A stretch of 64,000 bases of DNA from NCBI RefSeq assembly GCF_029784135.1, contig NC_073744.1, forward strand, positions 10,561,429-10,625,428, written 5' to 3'. The stretch comes from Toxorhynchites rutilus septentrionalis. Taxonomy: Eukaryota; Arthropoda; Insecta; Diptera; Culicidae. A program made the position numbers and the translations under genes. Under the pieces are notes generated by a model. That model ran no database searches. It was given only the letters and a program-made list of their open reading frames with translations, and was not told where the DNA came from. This document shows positions 1-12,094 of the stretch, piece after piece; the first letter of the stretch is position 1; every line of letters begins with the position of its first letter.

Positions 1-110
1 CATTTTCATCAAGTAAAAACAGAGAATAGAAAATAAAAACAAATTTAAAATAGAATTTATACGCAACACAATTTTTTTTCCCGAATTTCGTTTCCAAGAA
101 GAGAAGAAAT

Positions 111-220
111 GTCCACGTGGACAGCAGAGGAAGAGGTATAGAAAATGTCCACGCTTGTCCACGGAGGGGGAGGGGGGTGTCTAAAATCACGCTCTTTCCG
201 TCCACGTGGTATGTGGACAG
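111..220. repeat. cluster of TGTCCACG motifs and CCACGTGG palindrome
   Basis: GTCCACGTGGAC at 111-122 is a perfect 12-bp palindrome. GTCCACG recurs at 147 and again a few bases later, and TCCACGTGG followed by ATGTGGACAG lies at 201-220, with a G-rich run between. Inverted, clustered copies of one motif over about 110 bp look like the end of a DNA-transposon-type repeat. No partner end is visible, so the class is unknown. Confidence 0.4.
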
Positions 221-1325
221 CCCCTGATCAATACGGCAGGATAAGACTAACAAATTAGTATTAATTATTACAAAATGGGTGTTATTTCTGATTATTTCTC
301 TGAGTATGGATACACTGATACAATTGTGTCTCCCCATCTCATTTTCGGAGAAAACGTTGGGAGGATCGAATGCGAACCCTTTACACAAATTAACCGTTTT
401 ACTTGAAACTGTTAAATTTCATGCTCCAAGCTCATCATCTTCTCACGTATGATAAGTTTGATTCCAGCACCGAAACGTGCGCTTCAACGTTGGCAGCCAT
501 TGTTCACACGCGGGGCAGCCACCAAACCAGCAGCGCTCGGAATCACGCACTTCCTTTCGCAACCAACCGTAACCCAATAGTCGCAGATTGTTCCTCAATT
601 TTTGGACAACGAGTGCATGTTTTTGATACAACGATAAACCCTTATCTCCCGCTGCTGGGCTCACCGTGCACCCCTTGCTTCCGCAAAGCACGTATGGCAC
701 GACCAAGAAGAAAGCTGCGACACATAATATGCCCTCGTCCGGTTCTCGCATTCGGCGTTTCTTTCTTCGTTATGATTTATGGTCACCAAGCTGCCAAAGG
801 GGAATGTGCTTCTCTGCTTCTGATGTGAGTAAGCATCATGCTGCTGCTGCTGCAACTGATGACGATGTTGCCGCTGCACTTGGTTAATGCCTACGTGCCA
901 TATAGGGACTCCCCGAGCGCAGTGATACTGCCACCACACGGATATGGAGTTGAAATCTCGTCCGAAAACAATAAACGGACCGCGCGCGCGCACTTTCCGC
1001 CACTTTTCGGTCCTTGTTTTGGTCCTTCGGTTCGCGCAGCACACCTGATGATGACGATGGCCGCGCAAGCAACGGGCACAGAGTGGTGGCAAATTCCAGC
1101 GAGACATATAAGGAAAGGACATCGTACCGAACCTCGAGAATATTTTTCCCATGCGGTGGGAAAATAGGTCATTCTACTGGGCTGCAGCGAATCGCGACAG
1201 GATCGTCAGGAAGGTACTGAGCTTGTCGTGGGTTGATCTAGTAACCCACGGAAAATTTAGCATCTCCAAAGCGCGATGCAATAATGTGACGCAACAAAGT
1301 AACCACAGTAAGGTGTGCTTCACTA

Positions 1326-1500
1326 AACCAATCAGTGTGACCATATTGAGGTGGGATTGATTTTGAGCGAGGTGAGCGTATTCGAATGAACCAATCAGCC
1401 CCGGAACAAAGGCATCAACGTTGTACGCCCCCTGATTGGCTAACGCCAACTAGCGGTCCACTACACTAATAGCGCAATGAAAACATTATAAATAGATGGC
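1326..1500 (+). promoter_or_regulatory. possible Pol II promoter: three CCAAT boxes and TATAAATA
   Basis: AACCAATCAG occurs near 1326 and 1389 and its complement TGATTGGCTAAC near 1434; TATAAATA lies at 1487-1494 and is followed by an 18-bp palindrome AATAGATGGCCATCTATT. CCAAT boxes plus a strong TATA are typical of a Pol II promoter on the + strand. No initiator of good quality and no convincing ORF follows, so the transcript is unknown and the call is tentative. Confidence 0.3.
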
Positions 1501-2877
1501 CATCTATTCAAGCGGTGGTTGGTGTGATGGGCGAATATCGCGAAAAGCCACAGAGTTGAACAGATTGGGTGCTGTCGAGGCCCACTCAACGGAGCGTGTT
1601 GTGGTATTCCACCGGTCTGATCGTATCTATAGCTCAACCGAAGGGGGGTAAAAGATTACCAAAAGTCGCAGCGGGAGAGGTTCCAATTGAGTAAGGCACA
1701 GCCAACGAGAAATCCTATTTCTGGCCAACCGTTCGAAAGGTGAAAACGAAGTATGAAAATTAAATGTAGCAAGCAAGAAACACGACAGCCAGTCACTTCA
1801 CTCCCATCCAAGTGACTGTTTCTCTCCAGATATCGTGGCGAATATAATGGAAACCTAACCGTCGCAGATCCGAACTTATCTCCCACAACTGGTGCAAGGG
1901 TAGTTAGTCTCTACGACAATAATAGCAACAACAACGAAAATCGACTGAACCATTCAGTAAATAGTTTCTATTTCGCAGTCAGCTCGAGATACCGAAAATG
2001 GGCGCACATAAACTTTCATGTCGAGCATTTAGCACGGAAGTGGAAAACCCAAAAAGCCCATCAATAATTACGGAGTGCACAATTATTATTTATAGGCCCT
2101 GCGGATTCTTCATCCCGTGCTTCACTCGGATGCCGAGCGCAATCGCCACTTTCAATGAAATACCGTCCGGGGAAAAAAAAAAAACGATACACCCGCACCA
2201 ACCCTCGTCCAAACGGCCATCGTCGAAACCGATTTCCAATAATATTTTCATCGCGATCGAAATCACGCCATCGATCACCGCGCGAAACCGTGCAACGGTT
2301 GCTTGGCTGCCACGGGTTGCTGTGTTTTTTTAAGCCCTGTTTATGTTGGCTCTTTGTTGGCACCCATCGGCGGAGTGCACCAGGCCACCACTACCACTGC
2401 TACCCATGTAATGACCTCGCCTGAAGCGCACCGATCTGGTCCGTACTACTCCTCGCCTCCTCTCTGTCGATCACAGGGAAAATCTTTGGGCTGGGATATT
2501 TTCCCAGCATCTATTGGTTTCGCAGGCAAGGCACGCCGTTGGCCAATCTGCTCTAACCCAACGGCAAGGTTTGGCAAGGTTTGTTGCAATTTGTGCTGCT
2601 GTTGCGCTGCAGTGACAACCGGAACGCCCTGCCCGATCCGGCCCTCCATTTTCTACGATGTGCTACGAGCGGGCAGCATCCCATTTTGTGTTTGCGTTTG
2701 GTTGCACTCGTTGCCGGATAGGAAATCGCTATCAAAAAACACCAGTTTGAAACTATTTGCACTATGTTGATCGACGCTAAGCGATTGGTTAAATTTCGTT
2801 AATTTAATTTTCGGTTGAAACACCATTAGAAAGAAGAATGTTAATATCTGTCGCAATCAGGGCTCTGCATAGTCATA

Positions 2878-4170
2878 ACGGGTGAACACGAAATTATTGC
2901 GACACATTCAATAGGGCATAACCTTTTTACCATTGGGTAAAATTCAACCAAATTTTGCACACTTTCTCATTGATGTGTATTGTCTACATGCTGTCAAACT
3001 CGAAGTCGTGTTTTTCGATTCAACGAAAATGGTGGTGAACCAACGCGAGTCGAGAGAACAAATTCTTTCCAAACACCTGGAATTTCCTGACCAGTCGCAC
3101 CGGCAGTTGGGAAAAATGTTGAACATTCACCATTCAACCGTCTCCAGAGTGTTGAAGCGGTTCCAGGAGCGGTTGACGTGGGACCACGGCAAAGAAGCTG
3201 GAAGAAAACCGGGACCGGAGAACAAGAAGACGGAGGGAAAGGTGAAGCGTATGATTAAACCAAATCCCAACGTCTCAAGCCGTGATTTGACTAAAAAGAT
3301 CGGCATGTCGCAGAGCTACGTCCAGAATGCAAAGAAGAGAGCTGGACTACATACATACAAGGTACAGAACTTCCCAAACCGCGATGAGCGGCAACAATCG
3401 ACGGCTAAAACTCGGGCACGGAAGGTTTACGAGAAGATGCTGACGAAATATGGCTGCTGTATGATGGACGACGAAACGTATATAAAAGCCGATTTTAAGC
3501 AAATTCCGGGGTTGGAGTTTTTCACCGGCAAGAGCAAGTTCGATGTGGACGACAAATTTAAGAAGAAGAACGTCTAAGTTCGCCTCCAAATATCTCGTTT
3601 GGCAGGCCATCTGCTCTTGCGGACTGAAGAGTGAGCCTTTCGTGACAAAGGGCACAGTAAATGGCGAGATCTACAAATCTGAGTGCCTCGAGATGCGCCT
3701 TTTGCCGTTCTTGCAGCAGCACGACGAAGCTCCGCTATTTTGGCCAGATTTGGCATCATGCCACTATTCTAAAAGTGTCCTGGAGTGGTATGAGGCCAAT
3801 TCTGTCCATTTTGTTCCAAAGGACATGAACCCGCCAAACTGTCCGGAGCTGCGCCCGGTGGAGCAGTACTGGACAATAATGAAGCGGGAACTTCGGAAGA
3901 GCAAGAAGACAGTCAAAGACGAGAAGGACATGTTAAGAAAATGGAAAAAACTGAGAAACTGGTACCGGATGACACTGTAAAGTCTTTGATGGAGGGCATC
4001 AAGCGAAAATGCGTTCAATTTTACACTCAAGGCTCTATCGATTAACTTTTCTTTTGATTTTTGAAGCAAATATATGTATAAAACTACCCTAATATTTTGG
4101 TTTGATTCTAAACATTATAAGAAAATTGGCATGACATTTTCGGTGTCGCAATAATTTCGTGTTCGCCCTT
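2878..4170 (+). mobile_element. DD37E-type Tc1/mariner element, divergent copy
   Basis: It is 1293 bp, flanked by TA at 2876-2877 and 4171-4172. The 28-bp terminal inverted repeats (left GGGTGAACACGAAATTATTG, right the complement of GGGCGAACACGAAATTATTG) differ at two positions. It carries one transposase frame, now broken. Its termini are unlike those of the other three DD37E copies in this window, so it is a separate subfamily. It sits about 20 bp inside the left end of the hAT-like element and inserted after it. Confidence 0.85.
3029..4045 (+). pseudogene. DD37E-type transposase, two frameshifts
   Basis: The start is ATG 3029 (MVVNQRESREQ). The N-terminal helix-turn-helix region includes HHSTVSRVLKRF. 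The catalytic residues are all present: D in MMDDETYIK, D in FWPDLASCHYS and E in RPVEQYW, with 37 residues between the second D and the E, which defines DD37E. A one-base shift near 3570 moves the frame before KFASKYLVW, and a second in the A-run near 3946 moves it again before KLVPDDTVKSLMEGIKRK; the stop is at 4043-4045. A DDE transposase would cut and paste its own element in the nucleus; this copy cannot make a full protein. Confidence 0.85.
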
Positions 4171-5639
4171 TAGTCAACTGAGGATAGTCAGCTGATTAGC
4201 TGACTATCTGACTGACTATATCCGTATTCAGTTCGTAATAACTTTTGGCTTCTTAACGCAGTTTCTCCGCAAAAACGACTAAACAGTCAGTCGGGCGTTT
4301 AGTCGCTATCTCCCTCTACCGACTCGACTATATCATTTCATTCTTCCCAGTCAAATTGTCCTCATTGCATTTTGAAGTGACTTCCCCCAAAACGAATTCG
4401 TTCCTCTCTTTCTCTCGCCCATGTAAGTGTGCATGCATCGATGTTTGAGTTCAACGTGGTTTGACATACGCTACAGGTGAGCTAGATTCTTTTGTATCAT
4501 ACACGAAAAATACTCACACGTATAAAATAGCGTCAGTGTGTATACGCTGTTTTGCACGTTAATACTAACGCGAGGACCTTTCAAGCATACTTGATAAATG
4601 TCCAAGTTCGTTGGTTTAAGTTCACGATGGGTGGACAATAAACCGTCCATTGATGGAGTTATTGTATATTGAATTACAATCAAGATTAGTTGAATTTTAG
4701 AGTGTATTCGAACACATATCGAATGTATAGACACTTTAGATAATTTCATTTATATGTGTATTCAGCATTCAGCGGGATAAACATACTTTTGTCAAAGTAG
4801 TTGGTTGAAATAAACTTTCTTTCCGACTTCGACTCCCAAACAATTCACACGCGTTTTCATTATACTTCGCAGAATTTATTTAAGTATCATTTAGTGGTTT
4901 CCCTCGGTGATCCGGAACACATTAGGAGTTACTTCTTTTTTGCATCAGAAATCATGTTTTCTTTTTTTTTTTTATTAATTCGTTTATTTTTACAGGCTCA
5001 GTTACTTAAGTTTAAAGGAGCCGAATTCTTAAATATAATTTTTAAACTATACATATATATAAACAATTTTCTTACATCTATGGTTAGTAAGGTGGAAAAC
5101 CGATTACTCGCGGTGTACTCGAGTTTAGAAGGGTGACATATTTTTAGGAGAAGGATGGGATATAAGGAAATTGTAACAATGTTGATGAACACTCAATTCT
5201 TAAATCTATTCGTATATATATAGTTTATTTACATTTCAACTTATTCTACTATTTATAGCAAGGGGACGAATTACCCGCAAAGGAAGGAAAGGAGGGTATA
5301 AGGATGTAGGGACAATCACACACGAAGATCTATAGCTTTAAGGAAAGAGAAAAAATCATGTTTTTGTTCCTCTTTATATGGACGCAAAAATAAGATAGAA
5401 ATGTGTGTTGAAGTCAGTTGAATGAAGAGGCAGATTTGTATTCATTAGTCGAGTCAGTTAAAATAACCACTGACTGTTCACCAGTCATCCTCGCTAGTCA
5501 ACACTAGCCAATTCATTTTCTAGTCAAGTCACTTTTTGTTGTGGGCGACTGCCGAAGCAGTTCTTGTCGAAGCGAAGCTACTGAGAGTAGAGTCGGTCTC
5601 CATTTTTCACCTTCGAAGATTTCGGGCCCTGATCGCAAT

Positions 5640-7785
5640 TGAAGGCTTTGGACGCTCACAAACAATGTTCAGTACTGGCTAGGGATTCATCCTATCATAA
5701 GGCTCAATTCACGGTCTGCTTCGGGTTCGAAGGATCCACTGTTTCTTTTTTGACATCAGTTTGTTCTGAAACTGTTCTTCTTGCAGTGGCCAAAGAAAGA
5801 TTCATTTTTTTCAACATCCGCGTCGAAAAGCCGATTTGAAAATCGACCACGGCGTGCTCAAAAGTTTTTTGTATACAGAAAATTGTTTTGACATAGGACT
5901 ATCTGCCCATGTTTGCATAGGAGACGTAACCACCAACACCATTAGTGTTGGGAAAACGCAATTTCGTTGTTTTTTTGCCTACAAGCGAAACCATGCAAAT
6001 TTCCAATGAAATAATTTATCCAGTTGAAGGATATTATCGGCAAAAAGAGGGCCTAGGAGATTTTGCGGATTAAAACATATTTTTTCCATTTGGAAAACGC
6101 TTGCGTCTTTTTATGCGGATAATCAATCGTTTCAATGAACATTTGTTCGCATAGCTAGACGTAATAACCAGGTTGCTCTGTATTTACATTTCCAATAATA
6201 GTCAAAACGTATCCGTCGGTAGTTTCAGTTCTTTTCGGATAAAATCAAAAAGGTTTGGAAGAAATCTAGTGAAATGTCTGGAAAAGGTGCTGTGGATTTG
6301 TTGAGAGTCTATAATAGTACTTTTTCCCTGAACACTCTGGAATATGATAAGAACAGCAGATTCGTGTTTTTTCAATTAATTCAATTTGTAAAGATTTTGG
6401 GATATCTCGTGATGTATTTGAATTAACGCGCAACACATTGCATTAAACACGTAACACTAACTAACGGACTTGTTTTCTTTCATTTGGTTTGAAATAAAGA
6501 GACGTTTGCTCTTCTTGATGGTTGACAACTTGATCCTTTTATTCACGTTCTTTTACAATCAGGAAAGCTCCTCAATCTAGTACTTCTAATACAACATGGT
6601 AAACTGGTGGGAAAAACCTGGAACGACGCAACGCTCAATGCTTGGGAACACCAGTGCTCTAATTGCGTTGCAAGACTTGTGCGAAATGGAAATGGTTCAG
6701 CTATAATCTGCAAGATAATATAATCTGCAACATCTATTAGCAACATCATTTACCGATAACATGTTGTGTCGCCTAAAGATGGTGAAGAAGAAGAAGAAGA
6801 AGAAGAAGAAGAAGAAAAAAAGAAGAAGAAGAAGATGAAGAAGAACAGACCTACCGGAAGAAGCAGCCGTTAACTGCCATAAAATAGCGATGCCCTGTGG
6901 TTAATTGCCACGCAAGTGGACAAACTTTCTTGAAACAAGTTGGCACTTTTGGCACTACTTCTAAGGAAGAGATACATAGGGTACAGCTTAAGATCCTAGT
7001 AGCGAAAATGCCATTGTTTACATAATCCCCTATTCTATAGCATTTTGTGGTGGTTTCTTCCGCAAAGGTCGCAGCCAAATCGACACGAACAGTAGGGTAA
7101 CACGGGGTGAGTTGGACATACAGAGTGATTTGGACCACCCCATTATCTCAAAAAGTACGACTCAACTTGGATTTTTTATAATGTCATCTTCTTTTATTGT
7201 TGAACCGTATGTAACTAACGTAAAAAACTTTGGTAGAATTCGACAGGTGGAAGGAAATGGTAGCATGAACAAAGTGATTGTCAAAAAATGTGATTTTTCC
7301 GATCGTGGTTTTAGGGGTTTTCCCGCTGATTAAACAAACTTTTCGTGTATTGTGCAGTAAAGTTCTGTTCGCCTACAGAAGAGGAACAATTTGATGCAGC
7401 GAAACCGTAAGTTTGATGACAATAAATGAAATTAATTGCATTTTAATTTTTGCATGTTGTGTGGGGTAACATGGACACGTTTCTGTGGGGTGAATTGATC
7501 CTACAGATTTGAGGTTTTTCGTTGGTCTAATTGATTCCAGATGCCGCTGAATTACAAAATGAGGATGGGCAGACAACGTTGGAAGAAGGAGGAGCTTGAA
7601 AGAGCAACGCAGGCTATCAAGTACGGATTTTTTTGACCAAGCATCGAAAGTGTTTGAAAATGCTCGTGAAAAAATCCATGCAGAATTCGAGATGGTCTCA
7701 ATCCAATTTTTTTTGGTCTGGAATCTGGCCAATGCAAGGCATCAAATTTTAATGTCCAAAATCATCTCTTTTATTTTATTATATA
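5640..7785. other. AT-rich non-coding region
   Basis: No gene is recognised. It contains a (GAA)n tract, and between about 7096 and 7500 repeated GGGTAACAYGG and GGGGTGARTTG motifs that suggest an unclassified repeat. Short open frames match nothing I know. Confidence 0.5.
6784..6845. repeat. (GAA)n microsatellite
   Basis: An interrupted run of GAA/AAG triplets about 60 bp long, broken by a short A-run and one GATGAA. One strand is pure purine. Confidence 0.9.
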
Positions 7786-8936
7786 TTAGGCTGTCAAAAA
7801 AGTCCTGCGGTATTTCCGCGAGGTGTCGTTGTAAGCGCGTAGTTCTAGTTGTATTCATTGTATCGAGTCATTCTATAGCTTGTTGGAAAGGCGCTATAAT
7901 ATAGTCCTTGACAGTGTTTTGATTGGTTAAGTCGTTCGTGAGTTAAAGTGTCTCAATTATGGAGCAAAATAAAGAGAAAATCCGACATATTTTACAGTAC
8001 TACTATGACAAACGCAAAAATGCATCAAGCTGCCAATAAAATTTGTGCAGTTTATGGACCCGATACAGTTTCCATTTCCACCGCACAACGATGGTTTCAA
8101 CGTTTTCGTGCTGGTGTAGAGGTTGTCGAAGATGCGCCACGCTCCGGAATGCCTGTCGTCGAAAATTGCGACAAAATCGCTGAATTAGCCGAGAAAGACC
8201 GGTATAGTAGCAGCCGTAGCATCGGCCAAGAGCTGGGGATAAGTCATCAAACCGTTATTAACCATTTGAAGAAGCTTGGATTCGATGCATGGGTGCCACA
8301 CACGTTGACGCAAAAAAACATCTTTGACCGTATCGACGCATGTGAATCGCTGCTGAATCGCAACAAAATCGACCTGTTTCTGAAGCGGATGGTGACTGGC
8401 GATGAAAAGTGGGTCACTTACGACAACGTGAAGCGCAAACGGTCGTGGTCGAAGCCCGCTGAAGCGGCTCAGACGGTGGCCAAGCCCTCATTAACGGCCA
8501 GGAAGGTTCTGCTGTGTGTTTGGTGGGATTGTCAAGGAATAATCTATTATGAGCTGCTTCCTTATGGCCAAACGCTCAATTCGGACCTGTACTGCCAACA
8601 ACTGGACCGCTTGAAGGTAGCACTCATGAAGAAGAGGCCATCTTTGATAAACAGAGGCCGCATTGTCTTCCATCAGGACAACGCCAGGCCACACACTTCT
8701 TTGGTGACGCGCCAGAAGCTCCGGGAGCTCGGATGGGAGGTTTTTTTGCATCCGCCGTATAGTCCGGACCTTGCACCAAGTGACTACCTGTTTTTGTCCA
8801 TGGCGAACGAGCTAGGTAGTCAGAAGTTAGCCACAAAAGAGGCCTGTGAAAATTGGCTTTCCGAGTTTTTTTTTTCCAATAAGGACACGAGCTTCTATAA
8901 CAGGGGTATTATGAAGTTGGCATCTCGTTGGTTTGG
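7786..8936 (+). mobile_element. mariner (DD34D) element, 3' truncated
   Basis: The left end TTAGGCTGTCAAAAAAGTCC near 7786 has the look of a mariner terminal repeat and follows AT-rich target sequence. Homology to mariner runs to about 8936, just after the residues GIMKLASRW, where the protein becomes unrelated. No matching right inverted repeat follows, so roughly the last tens of bases are missing. Confidence 0.8.
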
Positions 8937-8958
8937 AAATATTAGGCGATTTGCTTAG
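7959..8958 (+). pseudogene. mariner transposase, frameshifted and C-terminally truncated
   Basis: The natural start is probably ATG 7959 (MEQNKEKIRHILQYYY), as in mariner transposases. About 2 bp are lost near 8021, so translation must change frame to reach QAANKICAVYG; the long open frame starting upstream at 7948 is partly out of register. Family marks are WVPHTLTQKN, TGDEKW (first D), HQDNARPH (second D) and YSPDLAPSDY (third D), with 34 residues between the second and third, the DD34D signature. The C-terminus diverges after SRW. It is a cut-and-paste transposase relic; the triad is intact but the frame and 3' end are not. Confidence 0.85.
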
Positions 8959-11424
8959 GTGGTCCAAATTCCTCCCTTTTCCCCTACCAGTTGCGAGCGA
9001 CCCGCAATCAGAAGTGACTCAGCCGACGAATTGTTCTATCATGTTTGCCCCCACTGCCATTGAAGATCTTCAATCACGGAAAGCCACGGAACCATCCATC
9101 GGTAACGTCCCATTTAATGGGATGAATCGTGGAATGCAGACTATACGCGAACGGAGAGAGAAAATCTAATTATTTCACCTGCCTGCCCTGGTTGTCCGAA
9201 TCCGAAGAGGATTCGATAATTCGGGTAATTTGTAGGTTGGGTCCGAGCAGCAGAAACAAACCAAACTGTCATCGGTTGTAATTTGACAGCGCATCCAAAG
9301 TAACAAATCACCGATTGGAATTGTGTTTTATCGGAACGGGAAGTAAATTAAATGATAATGAAAGCATAAATTCCATACGCCGGCCGCGCCGGCAGTCATA
9401 AATACATACGGCCACAAGCGAAGACCGCACACAGAATCGGAGTAGGCGGGAGTTTTGACAGAGTCAGAGTGCGAGAGCAGAATAATAATAATAAAAAAAA
9501 ACAGCAGAAATTGGTTTCGTGCGAACCGCAGTTTACGATTGGAAATTAGTCAAGGATCGAAGTGAGTTGAAATTGATTTTTCTCCTCCAAAGGAGTTTTT
9601 TCGCACTAAAAGAAAAAAAAAACCTCACCGCTTCACAACCATAGCGGCACGGTTCTTTATCTAGATTAAAACGTAACGAGCGCCGCGGAGTAACGAAAGA
9701 TGAAACGAACAAATATGCAATTACTTTCATAAACAGATTTTGCCCTTTTGAACGCCCGTTTTGTTCCAGGTTGCTCGTTGATATGGAAACCGCCTACTAT
9801 TGCTGCCGCTAGCTGCTAGAGATTAGTGACAGTCACAGTCACCGGGGTTGAAGAGGTTAGCTGGTTGCAATTTTCCTAACATCTCTTGCCGCGGCGGAAG
9901 CGTTCTGAATGCTGATGAGTGGAATTCTCTTAAACCAGCCAGTGTCAAAGTGTCTGACTGGCGGAAGACGATCGGTACACGGTGTTTCGAGCCCCAAGTC
10001 AAGGTTGGATTCCATGCCGTGAAATCATCCCAATTAATCGTAATAAGCGTTTCGAATTTTAATTTTCTTCCTATCTGTTCTCATCTACAGAACGGAGAAG
10101 AAAAGGGTTTCTATGGATAATAGAAGGAACACAGAAGAATGAATTGGGAAAATAACCCTATACATCACCGCCACATTCGAGGTGAGTGAGGAAAAATGAG
10201 CGACGATAAGCCACAAAAGAAACTAATTTTCCCATGCCAGAGGACTTCGGGGCGATTCGAACGGTAATGATGATGCTACCAAAAAACGACGATCTTTGAA
10301 TCGCACCGAATCTTGCTCTGCTACATCAAAGAGAGCCACCGAGAAGAAAGAAGACTCAATTATGCTCTCCTGAAAAAAAAAGAAACACGCCCCGGGAGCT
10401 GTAAGACACAAGGATCGTTTGCTTCCATAATGATCACTTGAGGGCAACCACTCATTGTGAGGGGTGACTCATCTATTTTCATCCCTTCCTATCGCCAGTG
10501 TCAGTGTCAGGTGGGAGCGGTAATGCCTCATGTCATCTAATAAGCCAGAAGCCAGAAATTGTGTAAATTACAAATCTCTCATTACTCTCCAATCTGCAAA
10601 CGGAAAAAGTATAATCTCTTCAATGGCGCTACCATAAAGAGGCCAACCGGTAGAAATATGAATAAATATCCCTTATAATTACTACCCATAATTTCCAACC
10701 TCATTACATCGGCTTCATGGAATCGAGAAGGCGGTTTACTGCCGGTAGCAACGGCAGAGCAAAGCGACATGCTAAATAGCACCGCTTTCGGCAGGCCAGC
10801 AAAGTTCCAACCCGACCAACCCAGAGAGGACAAGAAAGCAAGAAGTCGTGATCCAATCAGCCATTCCGCACAGAATCCTTTCCCGGCTCGTCGTCCTCGT
10901 CTCAGCGCATCTTCGGGAGCACTATTAGAAGTGGTTAAACTAGTTATAAATATGAAATTTAAATCAAATGAATTGAAATAATAAATTTGTGGTAAGTGTG
11001 CTTACCACCTCTTCCCCTATTTTCGTTTCCCGGGAGAATTGCGGGATGAAAACGGTCACCCGCGCCGGGACAGCGCAGACATCATCACGAGCGCGGAAAG
11101 TTGAAAGAGACCGATCAAAACGTTTGCTGAGTTTGCAGAGAACACGGATGAGAACTCGAACCGGGGGGGATATGCATCCGTTTTCGTCTATTTGCCTGCC
11201 GGTTGAAGTTATTCCTATCACGCATCTGTTGCATATCGCCCTCTGTCGCTCCAAAACACCGGTCGTGAAATGACTGACTGCGTTTCTGGGAAAGAAAACG
11301 GTAACGAACTTATCCCTTCCGACTTTTGACGTAGGACTACGTCTTTGATTTCTGTATGGAGGGGTCACTCTACGGAAAATGCAACGAAAAATTAAGGGAT
11401 TTCAAACGCACATTACGCAAAATC
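8959..11424. other. non-coding, mostly unique sequence
   Basis: About 2.5 kb with moderate GC and short overlapping open frames on both strands. I see no domain, splice-consistent coding block or terminal repeat. Near its right end, TGACGTAGGACTACGTC at about 11326 is the end-hairpin motif of the hairpin-ended superfamily, so a fragment of such an element lies there. Confidence 0.5.
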
Positions 11425-11990
11425 GTTATGTTACTAGCTGACCCGCAGAACTGTTCATTGAATCGCAGAACTGTTCATTGATTGATCTTATAATCGACCC
11501 TTTAAAATTACCTTTTACTACAAAATTCCTAGTACTTCTACCATCATTAGTTCTGCGACCGTCATTATAATAAGTTATTACAGTTTTTTTACACTGTAAT
11601 TGTAGAGCATATGGGAATTGAATTTTCCGAATTTTTTCCATTTTCCTTCAGAGTTTTCCGAATATTTTAAATTGTCATGTTTGGTTGGAATAGGTTTGGT
11701 TGAAATATGTGTAAATTTTTTATTGGACCCTTTTTCCATTCCAGAGGAGGGAGGGGTGTCATACCATCATAGAAACATTTCACGTACCCAAAAACACTCA
11801 CACTCCACATTTGGCTCCATTTGCTTGATTAGTTCTCGGGTTATGCAACCCCTCCCCCTACTTTAGAGAGGGGGAGAAGTTTCAAGCCACCATAAAAACA
11901 TTTCCTGCCTTCTGAAACCTCCACATGCAAAATTTGGTTCGGTTTGCTTGATTGATTCTCGAGTTAAACTGAACGGAGAAAAAATATGTA
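11425..11990 (+). repeat. dispersed repeat P, copy 1 (about 105-bp tandem units)
   Basis: It begins with ACTAGCTGACCCGCAGAAC, the end motif shared with copies near 32.8 and 56.55 kb, and contains two degenerate units built around ATTTGGYTCNRTTTGCTTGATT, ATTCTCGRGTT and a CCCCTCCC...GAGAGGGGG stretch. Related arrays lie at 25.3-25.9, 56.55-57.17 and 62.3-63.0 kb. It encodes nothing recognisable and its class is unknown. Confidence 0.6.
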
Positions 11991-12094
11991 TAACTAAAAT
12001 AGTTACAAGCTGATGAATTGAGGAGGTTCAAAAAAAAAGTTGTGTCATGGCGTACACGATTTCAGCCCTTCTGGTTATCTGAAACAAAAAGTTA

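Larger units (their letters stand above)
1..2857. other. non-coding region, no gene recognised
   Basis: Open frames here are short, overlap on both strands and match no family I know. The stretch holds a cluster of TGTCCACG motifs near its left end and a CCAAT/TATA-rich patch near 1.33-1.50 kb, listed separately. The rest looks like single-copy intergenic or intronic DNA. Confidence 0.5.
2858..5631. mobile_element. hAT-like element with 8-bp target duplication, interrupted
   Basis: The left end CAGGGCTCTGCATAGTCA starts at 2858 and the right end TTTCGGGCCCTG closes at 5631, giving short inverted ends CAGGGCYC. They are flanked by GTCGCAAT (2850-2857) and ATCGCAAT (5632-5639), matching 7 of 8 bases, as expected for the 8-bp duplication of hAT transposons. 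Reiterated TAGTCA/TGACTA motifs crowd both subterminal regions, including an inverted repeat GATAGTCAGC/GCTGACTATC at about 4187-4212, typical of hAT subterminal binding sites. Without the nested element it is about 1.48 kb and codes for nothing recognisable, so it is non-autonomous. Confidence 0.6.

Noticed and set aside
403..1449. Cluster of overlapping open frames on both strands
   Set aside because: They start mostly at non-ATG codons, overlap in opposite frames and have low-complexity or cysteine-rich composition without any domain.
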